The notes below the pieces were generated by a model. It had not been told where the DNA came from. It did not search any database and saw only the letters and a program-made list of their open reading frames with translations. The position numbers were made by a program, and so were the translations under genes. Shown here piece by piece: positions 8,450 through 17,008 of a stretch of DNA of 42,727 bases; positions within the stretch are counted from its first letter, which is position 1, and each line of letters begins with the position of its first letter. Source of the DNA: a virus; IMG/VR virus record IMGVR_UViG_3300035670_000460, positions 1 to 42,727 of that record. One strand, 5' to 3'.

Positions 8450-9253
8450 ATGGCACAACCAACCTCAAGAGATTCTTTAATCCAGTATGCTTATAGGCAG
8501 CTAGGTGCTCCAGTAGTTGAAATCAATGTAGACTACGAACAGGCTAGTGATCGTCTTGATGACGCTCTCCAATTCTTTGCTGAGAGGCATTATGATGGTG
8601 TGGAAAGAGCATATTTTAGCTATCAGTTAACAGGCACTGATATCTCTAATAAGTTTATTGATACCAATTCTTTAGGTCCAATAGTTGGAGCTTCTGGATC
8701 CAATCCTAATGGATATGACATTCTTTCAATCATTAGAGTTTTTCCTTTTGGAACTTTGAATACAAATGAACTATTTGATGTCAGATATCAAATGGCTTTA
8801 AACGATGTATATGGTATTAATACAAATTTAGGATTCGTAAATTCTGCCCCAATTGCAAATTATGATTTAACGAAGAGATATATTAGATTAATTGAAATGA
8901 TGTTTGATCCAGAAAGAACCATCAGATTCAATAAAGTAACTAATAAACTATACATTGAAACTGATTGGTCTGCTCTTACAGCAGGAACATATCTTTCAAT
9001 AGAAGCATATGTAAATTTAAATCCAGATTTATATCCTGAAATTTACAATGATCGTATGCTTAAAAAATATTTTACAGCTCTGATTAAAAAACAGTGGGGA
9101 GCAAATCTTTCAAAATTTGATGGCGTATCTCTTCCTGGTGGTGTTTCTCTCCGTGGAGGGCAAATATTCGCTGAAGCAATGCAAGAGATAGCGATATTAG
9201 AAGAGCAAATAGTTTCTTCATACGAATTACCTCCAGATATGATGACTGGATAA
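8450..9253 (+). CDS. 13: Neck protein gp13 (head completion)
   Basis: This is a 267-residue protein. The N-terminus 'L-I-Q-Y-A-Y-R-Q-L-G-A-P-V-V-E-I-N-V-D' followed by 'Q-A-S-D-R-L-D-D-A-L-Q-F-F' and 'H-Y-D-G' is the hallmark opening of T4-like gp13. T4 gp13 has 309 residues. With gp14 it forms the neck that closes the filled head below the portal and allows tail joining. It is followed, one base after the stop, by gp14, as in T4. The ATG follows a CATAAATA site with no ribosome-binding sequence, so initiation may be leaderless. No unusual features are seen inside the gene. Confidence 0.9.
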   Translation: MAQPTSRDSLIQYAYRQLGAPVVEINVDYEQASDRLDDALQFFAERHYDGVERAYFSYQLTGTDISNKFIDTNSLGPIVGASGSNPNGYDILSIIRVFPFGTLNTNELFDVRYQMALNDVYGINTNLGFVNSAPIANYDLTKRYIRLIEMMFDPERTIRFNKVTNKLYIETDWSALTAGTYLSIEAYVNLNPDLYPEIYNDRMLKKYFTALIKKQWGANLSKFDGVSLPGGVSLRGGQIFAEAMQEIAILEEQIVSSYELPPDMMTG

Positions 9254-9254
9254 T

Positions 9255-10193
9255 ATGGCACTAAATCCTTATTTTAAATTTCAAGGAACCGAACAAAATG
9301 TTGTCGAGGATAACATTGTTGAAATAATTCGGATGATGGGAAAAAATGTTTGGTATATTCCTAGAGAAAGTGTAAATTTAGATAGACTTTTTGGTGAGGA
9401 TCAATTAAACAGATTCACAAAAGCTTATCAAGTGGAAATGTATGTTGCTTCTGTTGCTGGATTTGAGGGATCTGATCTTGTAACTAAATTTGGTCTTGAA
9501 ATCAAAGATAGAGTGAATCTGATTGTTAGTAAGAAAAGATTTTCAAAAGAAATTACAACAAAAAATTCTACTATAATTAGACCAAGAGAAGGAGATTTAA
9601 TTTTCTTTCCTTTGACTAAAACTTTATTTGAAATTAATTTTGTAGAGCACGAATTACCTTTCTATCAATTAGATAAAAACTATGTGTATACTTTGAGCTG
9701 TGAGACATTTGTTTATTCGGCTGAACATTTCGATACTGGAAATACCGATATGGATACTTTATCTGATACAAAGCAAAGTGTATTTAATTTCTCAATCGGT
9801 GCTACCTTCTCTGGGTTTACAGCAGCATATAATAAAGCTGTTCGTGGAGAAAAATATTTTGTTACTGGATCTATTGCAGGAACAACAGCATACTTTAGAC
9901 TACTTGACTTTGATTTAGAGGGTAGTGGAATGACTGCTTTGATGGCATCTATCGATGGAGTCACATTTAATAATCCAATTACCGTTACTAGTGATGTTTC
10001 TGGATCTACATTCAGAGTTCTATCTGTTTCTACAACTAATAAATCAGTTACTATTAATCCAGTTCTTGATGATCTTGAAGGAGAAATTAGTCCTCTAGAT
10101 TACCAACGAGGGTTTACTGGTAGCGGAAGCAAGATAGATACTCCTATCATCAACTTCAGTGAGGTTGATCCATTCTCAGAGGGCAACTATTAA
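9255..10193 (+). CDS. 14: Neck protein gp14
   Basis: This is a 312-residue protein. The start 'A-L-N-P-Y-F' and the segment 'M-G-K-N-V-W-Y-I-P-R-E' with 'D-R-L-F-G-E-D' are the standard gp14 N-terminal landmarks, followed by 'F-S-K-E' and 'R-P-R-E-G-D-L-I-F-F-P'. T4 gp14 has 256 residues. The extra length lies mainly in a Thr/Ser/Gly-rich beta region at about 180-300. gp14 builds the neck with gp13 and takes part in head-tail joining. The stop overlaps the gp15 start (TAATG), so the two are translationally coupled. Confidence 0.9.
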   Translation: MALNPYFKFQGTEQNVVEDNIVEIIRMMGKNVWYIPRESVNLDRLFGEDQLNRFTKAYQVEMYVASVAGFEGSDLVTKFGLEIKDRVNLIVSKKRFSKEITTKNSTIIRPREGDLIFFPLTKTLFEINFVEHELPFYQLDKNYVYTLSCETFVYSAEHFDTGNTDMDTLSDTKQSVFNFSIGATFSGFTAAYNKAVRGEKYFVTGSIAGTTAYFRLLDFDLEGSGMTALMASIDGVTFNNPITVTSDVSGSTFRVLSVSTTNKSVTINPVLDDLEGEISPLDYQRGFTGSGSKIDTPIINFSEVDPFSEGNY

Positions 10194-11257
10194 TGTTTGG
10201 TTCATATAATAATCAATCAATACGAAAATTAGTTGTTGCTTTTGGTTCTTTATTTGATGAACTTTATGTTACTAGAAAAAATGATACAACTGGTGTAGTT
10301 GAAAATGTTAAAGTTCCTATTACTTTTTCCTCAAAAGAAAAATTTCTAAGAAGATTAGAGTCAAATTCGTCCATTACTGATAATGTAAAAACTCAAATTA
10401 ATTTACCATATATGAGTTTTGAAGTTTCGAATATTCTCTACGATACTGCGAGAAAGAGAAATAAATTAACAACAACAACTCAAATAGTTACTGAGGCAAT
10501 TGGTGGAATAGAAAATTCTTATAAAACATTTTCAGAAACTCCAATTATAGTTGCATTTAATGTTTATTTCTATTCAAGAAGTTTAAATGAAATATTTCAA
10601 ATTGTTGAACAGATTATGCCTTATTTTAATCCTGAATTCAACATAAGAATGAATTTTAATAAAATATTTGAGAATGTAAATATTCCAATATCTTATAGAG
10701 AATTTAAACTTATTGATGATTATGAAGGATCATTAAATACTAGAAGAATGGCAATTGGAGTTATTAGTTTTACTGCTGCCTCATATGTTTTTGGTGAAAT
10801 TAAACCAACAATTATAATTGAAGATGTAATTGATGATACTGATTTAAATCCTGACGATGATTCTGATGACGACGGAACTACAGATCCTGTAATACCAACT
10901 ACAGAAATAAGAATAAATACAAATTTTGGAATAACCACTTATTTCTTACCAATTTCTCAAACTAATTTTAGAACTGATTTATCTTGGACTGAAACATCAG
11001 TTACTTCTTTAACGACAAATGTATCGATAATGACAGAGACAAATCGTTTACTTTATACAGTAAATGTTCCTGCAAATACATTGCAGTTATCGGTAGCACA
11101 AGTAACAGAGGCCATAAATAGTATATGTACCGAGCTTAACATTTGTGGTTTAGATGATGGTGTTCTTAGAAAATTAAAAGTAGTAATAACTAATGGTACT
11201 ACTGTTGCTTCTAAGGGTTTTAGAGCTGTGATGGATTGTACAACTATATGTCCGTAG
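10193..11257 (+). CDS. 15: Tail completion / sheath terminator protein gp15, with C-terminal extension
   Basis: This is a 354-residue protein. Residues 1-205 match gp15: 'M-F-G' start, 'V-P-I-T-F-S-S-K-E-K-F' at 41-51 (T4 'V-P-I-T-Y-A-S-K-E-H-F') and 'L-P-Y-M-S-F-E' at 71-77. T4 gp15 has 272 residues and caps the tail as a hexamer that connects to the neck. Here an acidic Asp-rich linker at about 210-228 leads into an extra Thr/Val-rich domain at about 232-354 that ends in C-T-T-I-C-P. The extension is not expected from T4 and may be an added surface domain. It overlaps the gp16 start by 10 bases. Confidence 0.85.
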   Translation: MFGSYNNQSIRKLVVAFGSLFDELYVTRKNDTTGVVENVKVPITFSSKEKFLRRLESNSSITDNVKTQINLPYMSFEVSNILYDTARKRNKLTTTTQIVTEAIGGIENSYKTFSETPIIVAFNVYFYSRSLNEIFQIVEQIMPYFNPEFNIRMNFNKIFENVNIPISYREFKLIDDYEGSLNTRRMAIGVISFTAASYVFGEIKPTIIIEDVIDDTDLNPDDDSDDDGTTDPVIPTTEIRINTNFGITTYFLPISQTNFRTDLSWTETSVTSLTTNVSIMTETNRLLYTVNVPANTLQLSVAQVTEAINSICTELNICGLDDGVLRKLKVVITNGTTVASKGFRAVMDCTTICP

Positions 11258-11673
11258 AAAAGTTAAATGAATTTTTTAATATTGAGCCTTCTGGTAGAAC
11301 TTTAGAAACAAAAGATCTAACAAAACCAGATGCTGATTATGATTTTGCAAAACAAAATTTATACGATATCATAGAAAAATCAAAAATTGCTCTTAATGGT
11401 ATTATGAAGGTTGCAACTGAGGGTGATTCCCCAAGAGCATATGAAGTAGTAACTCAAATGTTGAAAACCATGTCAGAGATCAACAAAGATCTTATAGATC
11501 TTGAGAAGATAAAGAATGAAGCAAATAAGACCACTATAAAAACAACAAACAATAATTCATTCTTCATAGGCTCCACTAGTGATCTACAGGACTTAATCAA
11601 TCCTGAAAGAAGCAAGAATAAAGCTATAGAAATGATTGATGCGAAGGTGGTAGAGGATGTCAAGGAAATTTAA
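11248..11673 (+). CDS. 16: Small terminase subunit gp16
   Basis: This is a 141-residue protein from the ATG at 11248. A TTG 12 bases upstream is possible but unlikely. The region 'D-Y-D-F-A-K-Q-N-L-Y-D-I-I-E-K' and the long central helices ('Y-E-V-V-T-Q-M-L-K-T-M-S-E-I-N-K-D-L') match the coiled-coil core of T4-like gp16. The tail 'F-I-G-S-T-S-D-L-Q-D-L-I' matches the conserved C-terminal segment. It forms the ring that recognises concatemer DNA and regulates the gp17 motor. T4 gp16 has 164 residues. The gene overlaps gp15 at its start and gp17 at its end, typical of this operon. Confidence 0.85.
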   Translation: MSVEKLNEFFNIEPSGRTLETKDLTKPDADYDFAKQNLYDIIEKSKIALNGIMKVATEGDSPRAYEVVTQMLKTMSEINKDLIDLEKIKNEANKTTIKTTNNNSFFIGSTSDLQDLINPERSKNKAIEMIDAKVVEDVKEI

Positions 11674-13306
11674 GGGTTACTTAGGTAATCCAAATTTAAA
11701 AGAAGCTGGAGTAAAGATTGACTTTACCGAAGAACAAATTCGGGAATATGTTCGTTGTTCCCAAGATCCTATTTACTTTATCAAGAAATATGTAAAGGTA
11801 GTGTCTCTTGATAAGGGTCTTGTTCCTTTTGAATTATATGATTACCAAGAGGACATGATTAATAAAATGCATAACAATCGTTATATCATTGCCAAACTGC
11901 CTCGTCAGTCTGGTAAGAGCACAACGATTGTTGCATTTATTCTTCACTACATTCTCTTCAACCAGAGCATGAGCGTTGGTATTCTGGCGAACAAGATGAA
12001 TACGGCTAGAGAAATTCTTGGCCGTCTTCGTCTGGCTTATGAGTATCTTCCCAAGTGGCTTCAGCAAGGTATCATCGAATGGAACAAGACATCCATTCAG
12101 CTAGAGAATGGTTCAAAGGTCATGGCATCAGCCACATCCTCATCAGCAGTTCGTGGTGGATCGTTCAATCTCATTTTCTTGGACGAATTTGCCCATGTCT
12201 CTCAAAATATTGCAGAAGAGTTCTTTAGCTCAGTTTACCCCACGATTACCTCTGGTCAGACCACAAAGGTATTCATGGTATCCACCCCAAACGGACTCAA
12301 TATGTTCTATTCCTTCTGGAAGGGGGCTACAAGGAAGCAGGGCGAGGAGGGGAAGAACGAGTATATACCCATAGAGGTATCCTGGAGACAGGTCCCTAAG
12401 TACGCTGGTGGGCCTCTACGCGACGAGCAGTGGAAGCAGCAGATGATTGCCCAGACCAGCGAACAACAGTTTGAGCAGGAGTTTGAATGTTCGTTCCTTG
12501 GTTCGTCAAATACCCTAATCAGTGCTAGTAAGTTAAATTTGCTTCAATTTGATAAACCTCTGGCAAAGGAGCCAGGAGGTCTTTACATCTACGACGAGCC
12601 AGTTGAGGGTCATGCGTACTTCATCATGGTCGATGTCGCCAGAGGTCAGGGTAGAGACTATACGGCTATGGTGGTGGTCGATTCTACTGAAAAGCCTCAT
12701 AAGGTCGTGGCTAGATATAGAAATAATCTTATATCCCCCTTTGATGTTCCTCCAGAACTTTACAATCTGGCAATAAAATATAATAATGCACACCTACTGA
12801 TTGAAGTCAATGATATCGGAGGTCAGATTGCCGATGCCATGCACGAAGATTACGAGTATGAAAATATCATTCAGACTCAGATGATGGGCCGTGCAGGACA
12901 AAAAGTAACCTTGGGATTCGGTCGCGGAACAAAACAAAGAGGCGTAAGAACCAGCTCTGCGGTCAAAAAACTGGGTTGTGCGGTTCTAAAAAATTTAATT
13001 GAGCAAGATAGGCTCTTGGTCAGAGATTTTGATATCATTCAAGAATTGATGACTTTTGTTTCAAAACATCAGACACATTGTGCAGATGATGGTTATACAG
13101 ACGATTTGGTTATGTGTCTTGTTCTTTTTGGGTGGCTAACTCGTCAGGGCTACTTTGAAGAGATTATAGACATGCAGAAGAAAAAAATTATAAATACCAC
13201 AGAGAAAGAGGAGGAAGAGAATACCACTTTTTTTATGGGTACACTTGAGATTGATGTAGAAAAAACATTCAAAGAAGGTAATTCTCTTTGGTTTACTGAG
13301 GAATAA
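11657..13306 (+). CDS. 17: Large terminase subunit gp17 (packaging ATPase-nuclease)
   Basis: This is a 549-residue protein. The ATPase domain shows the Walker A variant 'L-P-R-Q-S-G-K-S-T' at 81-89 and Walker B 'L-I-F-L-D-E-F-A-H-V' at 172-181, followed by the coupling motif 'V-S-T-P-N-G'. The RNase-H-like nuclease domain starts near 310 with 'I-M-V-D-V-A-R-G-Q-G-R-D-Y' and ends with the conserved Asp of 'D-D-L-V-M-C-L'. T4 gp17 has 610 residues. It translocates DNA into the prohead through the gp20 portal and cuts the concatemer. The start at 11657 has a GAAGGTGGTAGAGG purine tract just upstream and overlaps gp16. Codon use in the middle of the gene (about 12290-12690) is GC-richer than in its neighbours. 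Confidence 0.95.
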   Translation: MSRKFKGYLGNPNLKEAGVKIDFTEEQIREYVRCSQDPIYFIKKYVKVVSLDKGLVPFELYDYQEDMINKMHNNRYIIAKLPRQSGKSTTIVAFILHYILFNQSMSVGILANKMNTAREILGRLRLAYEYLPKWLQQGIIEWNKTSIQLENGSKVMASATSSSAVRGGSFNLIFLDEFAHVSQNIAEEFFSSVYPTITSGQTTKVFMVSTPNGLNMFYSFWKGATRKQGEEGKNEYIPIEVSWRQVPKYAGGPLRDEQWKQQMIAQTSEQQFEQEFECSFLGSSNTLISASKLNLLQFDKPLAKEPGGLYIYDEPVEGHAYFIMVDVARGQGRDYTAMVVVDSTEKPHKVVARYRNNLISPFDVPPELYNLAIKYNNAHLLIEVNDIGGQIADAMHEDYEYENIIQTQMMGRAGQKVTLGFGRGTKQRGVRTSSAVKKLGCAVLKNLIEQDRLLVRDFDIIQELMTFVSKHQTHCADDGYTDDLVMCLVLFGWLTRQGYFEEIIDMQKKKIINTTEKEEEENTTFFMGTLEIDVEKTFKEGNSLWFTEE

Positions 13307-13311
13307 CAAAT

Positions 13312-14481
13312 ATGCCATCAATCAACATTTTCGAAAACTCAACCCCAATCATTCAAGGAAGCGATGCAGAGGCATCGACCCATTTATCAGCATTTATCTG
13401 CGGATATTCTTTATATCACAAAATAACTCAGAATGATACTATTCAGCTAGGTTATAAAATTTTTAATACAAAAGATGAATTAATTTCAGTTTTTAATATT
13501 GATGTTCTGAGTGGTGTATCTTCTGGTTTTCCAACAGGAGCTGGTTTCAGCGGCGGAACTATCCATGATAGAGAATTGCACTCAGCAATAAATTATCTTC
13601 TTTATGGAGGTATTTTAGTTGCAGCAACTGGGGCAAGCGCACTAAATAATACAAATCTTGCAATCGATAGCGTATTCTGCGAGGATAATGCCAAATTCCA
13701 AGATGTAATTACTTTAGTAAATTTACGCCAAGACTGCGTTGGTATTTTAGGATCATCAGCAGAATATCACAATGGATCTTCTGCAACATATCCAACAGCA
13801 ACATTTGCCACTTATTCGGTTTATGGCATAACAGGAATTACAGGCAATACGGGAACTGATGAAAATTTCTTTAGTGTTCTTGGCAGAAAAACAGTAGATA
13901 GATTCTATGGCACAACCGGATCTATTAACCTTCTATTAACCTCTGATATTGCAGGTTTAATGGCATCTGTAGATGCTGGTTTTGGCCCCTGGAATCCACC
14001 TTCAGGAATTCGTAAAGGCGAAATTCAAAGATTTACAAACTACGAACCAAAATTAAGCGAAACTAATATTGATACATTAAAAGATTCTTATGGTATCAAT
14101 AGTCTTAGTGGGATTTATGGATATCCTGATAGAGTCTTTGTTATGGGCGATTCTACTCTTGAACAGGTAGATCCTGATAGAATGCATATTGGTATCTCTA
14201 GACTTATTCTTCATATTAAGAGAGGAATAAAGCCACTTCTACAAGGCGTTCTATTTGAAGTGAACAACAATAGCACAAGAACTGCTCTAACAAATGTTGT
14301 AACCAGCTTCCTTGAAAGAATAAAAAATAAGGGTGGTATTTCAACCTACACTGTTACTTGCAATGAAACTAATAATACGGAAACTATTATTACTTCTAAA
14401 CAATTGGTAATTGATATTACATTCGTTCCATATTATACAATCGAAACAGTAACATTTAGATTTGTCCTATCACAAGCTTAA
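13312..14481 (+). CDS. 18: Tail sheath protein gp18, paralogue 1 (compact)
   Basis: This is a 389-residue protein. The conserved sheath C-terminus is clear: 'W-N-P-P-S-G-I-R-K-G' near 227-236, 'V-M-G-D-S-T-L' near 275-285, then the helix 'I-S-R-L-I-L-H-I-K-R-G-I', 'F-E-V-N-N-N-S-T-R', and a final 'Y-T-V-T-C-N-E-T-N-N-T' with the C-terminal strand. T4 gp18 has 659 residues, so the protruding outer domains are mostly absent. The sheath contracts to drive the tube into the cell. The next gene is a second sheath paralogue, and the two overlap by one base (TAATG). Two sheath genes in tandem are unusual. Confidence 0.85.
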   Translation: MPSINIFENSTPIIQGSDAEASTHLSAFICGYSLYHKITQNDTIQLGYKIFNTKDELISVFNIDVLSGVSSGFPTGAGFSGGTIHDRELHSAINYLLYGGILVAATGASALNNTNLAIDSVFCEDNAKFQDVITLVNLRQDCVGILGSSAEYHNGSSATYPTATFATYSVYGITGITGNTGTDENFFSVLGRKTVDRFYGTTGSINLLLTSDIAGLMASVDAGFGPWNPPSGIRKGEIQRFTNYEPKLSETNIDTLKDSYGINSLSGIYGYPDRVFVMGDSTLEQVDPDRMHIGISRLILHIKRGIKPLLQGVLFEVNNNSTRTALTNVVTSFLERIKNKGGISTYTVTCNETNNTETIITSKQLVIDITFVPYYTIETVTFRFVLSQA

Positions 14482-15776
14482 TGGCTTTAAATTATTCCAT
14501 AAAGGAAATAGAAAATAAAAAAATCGTAGATGGGGGATTCCTCATCTACGATTCTCTATTTTTTAGTGTGCTTGGAATAACAGAAAAACATAAAACTTTA
14601 GAATCAGTTTACGATTTTACTAAACTTATAAATTCTAGCGACTTTACGCAAATAGATTCCAGTATTACTGATTCTGATTTGTTTTTAAAAGAGTTAAATA
14701 GTTCATCTTCAACTTCATATAGAAGCAATCTTAGAAAAATAGATTTCTACTTTAATTTTATTTTAGATGCTCTGCATTATAACTATAAAATATATCTAAT
14801 TAATGCTTCTACAGAAAATAATGTATTTGAGATATTAAATAGATACGATCTTGATTTTTTAGTATATGACCCATTAAAAACTACAGTATCAACAGAATTT
14901 AAGACAGAAGTAAAATTAAAGAATATACCAGTTTTATTTAATTCATCAATATCATCTTCAACATTTAACCCAATTGAAAATTTTTATATTCTTAATAATG
15001 TTACTGATTTGAATTATCAATTTGATAATTTTTATGTAAGATCAGAATTGAATGATACTGATTTCAATCAATTATCGTTTACTGTTGCTGGTGTTAAAAG
15101 GATAAAAAGATATTATGGAGATGAGAATATAACAGACGATAGCGAATATTCAAATTCTCCTTATGTTTTAATTTCTTTGTTGAGTGATATTTCAGGTATG
15201 TTATCTAGATCATATTCAGAATATCCTTGGTATTCCATTGCTGGTTTTAGAAATGGAAGAGTTTTAAATCAAAGATTTACTAAAATAGCATTATCTTCTA
15301 TAAGATATTCTGAAGATATAATTCCTCAAACTCCAACAAATATAACTCTTTCTTCGGGTTCAAAATTAAATACAGCCCATTCTAGAGGAATTAATACGGT
15401 ATTAAATTTGCCAAGTCCTTCTGGAAAAGAATATTATCTTGCTAGTGATTTATCTGGTATAACTTCTTCTGAAAATGAAGTTAAAAAAACATTTTCATAT
15501 GGTAATTTATTTTCCTATATTTCAAGAAATAGCAAAAAGGTGATAAACGAATACTTATTTGAACCCAATAATACAGAAAATAGAGGACAAATAACAAATA
15601 AATTGAATAGAATGATGGAAAATGTAAAAGTTAATAATGGTATAGAATTCTATACTGTTACATGCAATGATACTAATAACACAACAACAACGATTGCTCA
15701 GAGTAAACTTATCGTTGATATATCCTATAAACCTATACAAAGCCCAAGCGTAATAAATCTAAATTTTACTACATAA
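14481..15776 (+). CDS. Tail sheath protein, paralogue 2
   Basis: This is a 431-residue protein. The C-terminal half parallels the upstream sheath: 'W-Y-S-I-A-G-F-R-N-G' near 247-256, 'Y-L-F-E-P-N-N-T-E' near 355-363, and 'F-Y-T-V-T-C-N-D-T-N-N-T' near 392-403 followed by the closing beta strand. The N-terminal half is more divergent and very Asn/Ser/Asp-rich. It may be a second sheath subunit used at a particular position or in different amounts from paralogue 1. A strong inverted repeat followed by a T-tract lies only 41 bases inside the gene (14522-14564), which could lower its expression. It shares the TAATG junction with paralogue 1, so translation is probably coupled. Confidence 0.8.
   Translation: MALNYSIKEIENKKIVDGGFLIYDSLFFSVLGITEKHKTLESVYDFTKLINSSDFTQIDSSITDSDLFLKELNSSSSTSYRSNLRKIDFYFNFILDALHYNYKIYLINASTENNVFEILNRYDLDFLVYDPLKTTVSTEFKTEVKLKNIPVLFNSSISSSTFNPIENFYILNNVTDLNYQFDNFYVRSELNDTDFNQLSFTVAGVKRIKRYYGDENITDDSEYSNSPYVLISLLSDISGMLSRSYSEYPWYSIAGFRNGRVLNQRFTKIALSSIRYSEDIIPQTPTNITLSSGSKLNTAHSRGINTVLNLPSPSGKEYYLASDLSGITSSENEVKKTFSYGNLFSYISRNSKKVINEYLFEPNNTENRGQITNKLNRMMENVKVNNGIEFYTVTCNDTNNTTTTIAQSKLIVDISYKPIQSPSVINLNFTT
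14522..14564 (+). terminator. Terminator-like hairpin inside the second sheath gene
   Basis: AATCGTAGATG (14522-14532) is perfectly complementary to CATCTACGATT (14543-14553). The stem can be extended inward by a G-U pair and two G-C pairs, leaving the loop GATT. A T-run (14559-14564) follows after five bases. This is the form of an intrinsic terminator, but it lies inside coding sequence just after the start of sheath paralogue 2. It could act as an attenuator or mRNA stability element. Confidence 0.5.
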
Positions 15777-15799
15777 TAAAAGAATTAGAGGGTAATTAT

Positions 15800-16354
15800 A
15801 TGGCAAATAGTATCCAAGATTTCATTAATGGATTTAGAGGCGGTACTAGAAAAAATCGTTTTAAAGTAACTGGAGCGTTTCCATCTGGATCTGGAGGAGA
15901 TGCAACAAAGTTACAATTTCATGTACTTTCCGCCTCTTTACCGAATTCTACACTAGGTATTGTAAATTTTCCATATAGAGGAAGATTAATTCCATATGTC
16001 GGAGATAGAACATATGAGCCTTGGGATATTTTAGTTTTAGACGATAGCGGTGCTGGTCTTTATAATGCATTTCAAGGATGGACGGAACTAATAAACAATC
16101 AAGCAACAAATGAACATGCCTATGTTGCAGATGATAGCTGGTTTGGTGGAGATGCAGACGGAGCGGCAATTCAAGACGATTCCTGGTATATTGAACAGCT
16201 AGATTTAAATGGTGATACAACTAAAAAAATTATTTTAAGATCTTGTTGGCCCAGCACTGTTAGCGCATTACAATTTAATATGGCAGAAACTGGATTTAAT
16301 TCATTTGCTGTAAGAATGAATTACAATTATATTCAAGTAGATGGCATCAATTAA
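15800..16354 (+). CDS. 19: Tail tube protein gp19, paralogue 1
   Basis: This is a 184-residue protein that starts with the tube-family signature 'I-Q-D-F-I-N-G-F-R-G-G-T-R-K-N-R-F', followed by 'F-H-V-L-S-A-S-L-P' and 'Y-R-G-R-L-I-P-Y-V-G-D-R-T-Y-E-P-W'. The C-terminus 'N-S-F-A-V-R-M-N-Y-N-Y-I' is the usual last beta strand. T4 gp19 has 163 residues and forms hexameric rings stacked inside the sheath. The ATG at 15800 has a Shine-Dalgarno AGAGGG at 15787-15792. This copy differs more from the two following paralogues than they differ from each other, particularly in the central loop. Confidence 0.85.
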   Translation: MANSIQDFINGFRGGTRKNRFKVTGAFPSGSGGDATKLQFHVLSASLPNSTLGIVNFPYRGRLIPYVGDRTYEPWDILVLDDSGAGLYNAFQGWTELINNQATNEHAYVADDSWFGGDADGAAIQDDSWYIEQLDLNGDTTKKIILRSCWPSTVSALQFNMAETGFNSFAVRMNYNYIQVDGIN

Positions 16355-16356
16355 TC

Positions 16357-16986
16357 ATGTCTATCCAGTCCTTTATTACTAATTTTAGAGGAGGAACACG
16401 AAAAAATAGATTTCGTGTAATATGCAATATTCCGGGTTTTACAATACCTACTATTATAGGACAACCTTCTGATTTTAAACCATCAGCTATCGCATCAGCT
16501 GGACCTGGAGATATTTCTGGCCAAGGAGGATTTGACGATTTTCATGTTCTTGCTGCCGCATTACCAACATCTATAATAACTACAAATCCTATAGATTATC
16601 AGGGTAGAAGAATCTTATATCCTGGAGATAGAATTTATAGTGGTGATGGATTTAATGTTTGGACTGCTACAATTCAAGACGATATTTCTACTAGTGGAAG
16701 TTTAAGTCCTGCTGCCAGAAGAAATAATTTATGGTCTAGATTGCATGCATGGTGCAATGGAATAAATTCACACAGATATAATACTGGTAATACTACAACT
16801 GCCGTAGAATCAGATATTATAGTTGAACAATTAAATTTAAATGATACTGGTGTTCCTCTTAAGAAAGCCACTTTAAAAAATGCTTGGCCGCAATCAATAA
16901 CTCCAATTGATATGGAAATGCAAGCAAGAGATCAATATAATACATTTGATGTGACTTTTTGTTTCAAATATGTAATATATGAATAA
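16357..16986 (+). CDS. Tail tube protein gp19, paralogue 2
   Basis: This is a 209-residue protein. It has the same N-terminal signature ('F-R-G-G-T-R-K-N-R-F-R-V') and the core 'A-A-A-L-P-T-S-I-I-T-T-N-P-I-D-Y', then 'R-I-L-Y-P-G-D-R-I-Y-S-G-D-G-F'. Relative to paralogue 3 it carries about 25 extra residues after the first strand (Pro/Gly-rich, near residues 27-58). It shares a 112-base perfectly identical block with paralogue 3. It follows paralogue 1 by two bases and has no evident Shine-Dalgarno sequence, so it may be translated by re-initiation. It is probably a tube ring variant or a tube component at one end. Confidence 0.85.
   Translation: MSIQSFITNFRGGTRKNRFRVICNIPGFTIPTIIGQPSDFKPSAIASAGPGDISGQGGFDDFHVLAAALPTSIITTNPIDYQGRRILYPGDRIYSGDGFNVWTATIQDDISTSGSLSPAARRNNLWSRLHAWCNGINSHRYNTGNTTTAVESDIIVEQLNLNDTGVPLKKATLKNAWPQSITPIDMEMQARDQYNTFDVTFCFKYVIYE
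16553..16664 (+). repeat. 112-bp perfect direct repeat, copy 1 (tube paralogue 2)
   Basis: Bases 16553-16664 are identical at every position to 17130-17241 (offset 577). The block encodes the conserved central tube segment. Synonymous sites are identical too, although the flanking DNA has diverged. That indicates recent duplication or gene conversion. Confidence 0.95.
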
Positions 16987-17008
16987 TTAAAACACTAAAG
17001 GTAATAAA

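Noticed and set aside
12108-12793. Alternative-frame and minus-strand frames inside the gp17 gene
   Set aside because: gp17 has all its motifs in the main frame, and these shadows show no recognisable domain or ribosome-binding site.
15751-15760. TAATAAATCT as a late promoter for tube paralogue 1
   Set aside because: Poor match and 40 bases from the start; this gene is more likely served by upstream transcripts and its own Shine-Dalgarno sequence.
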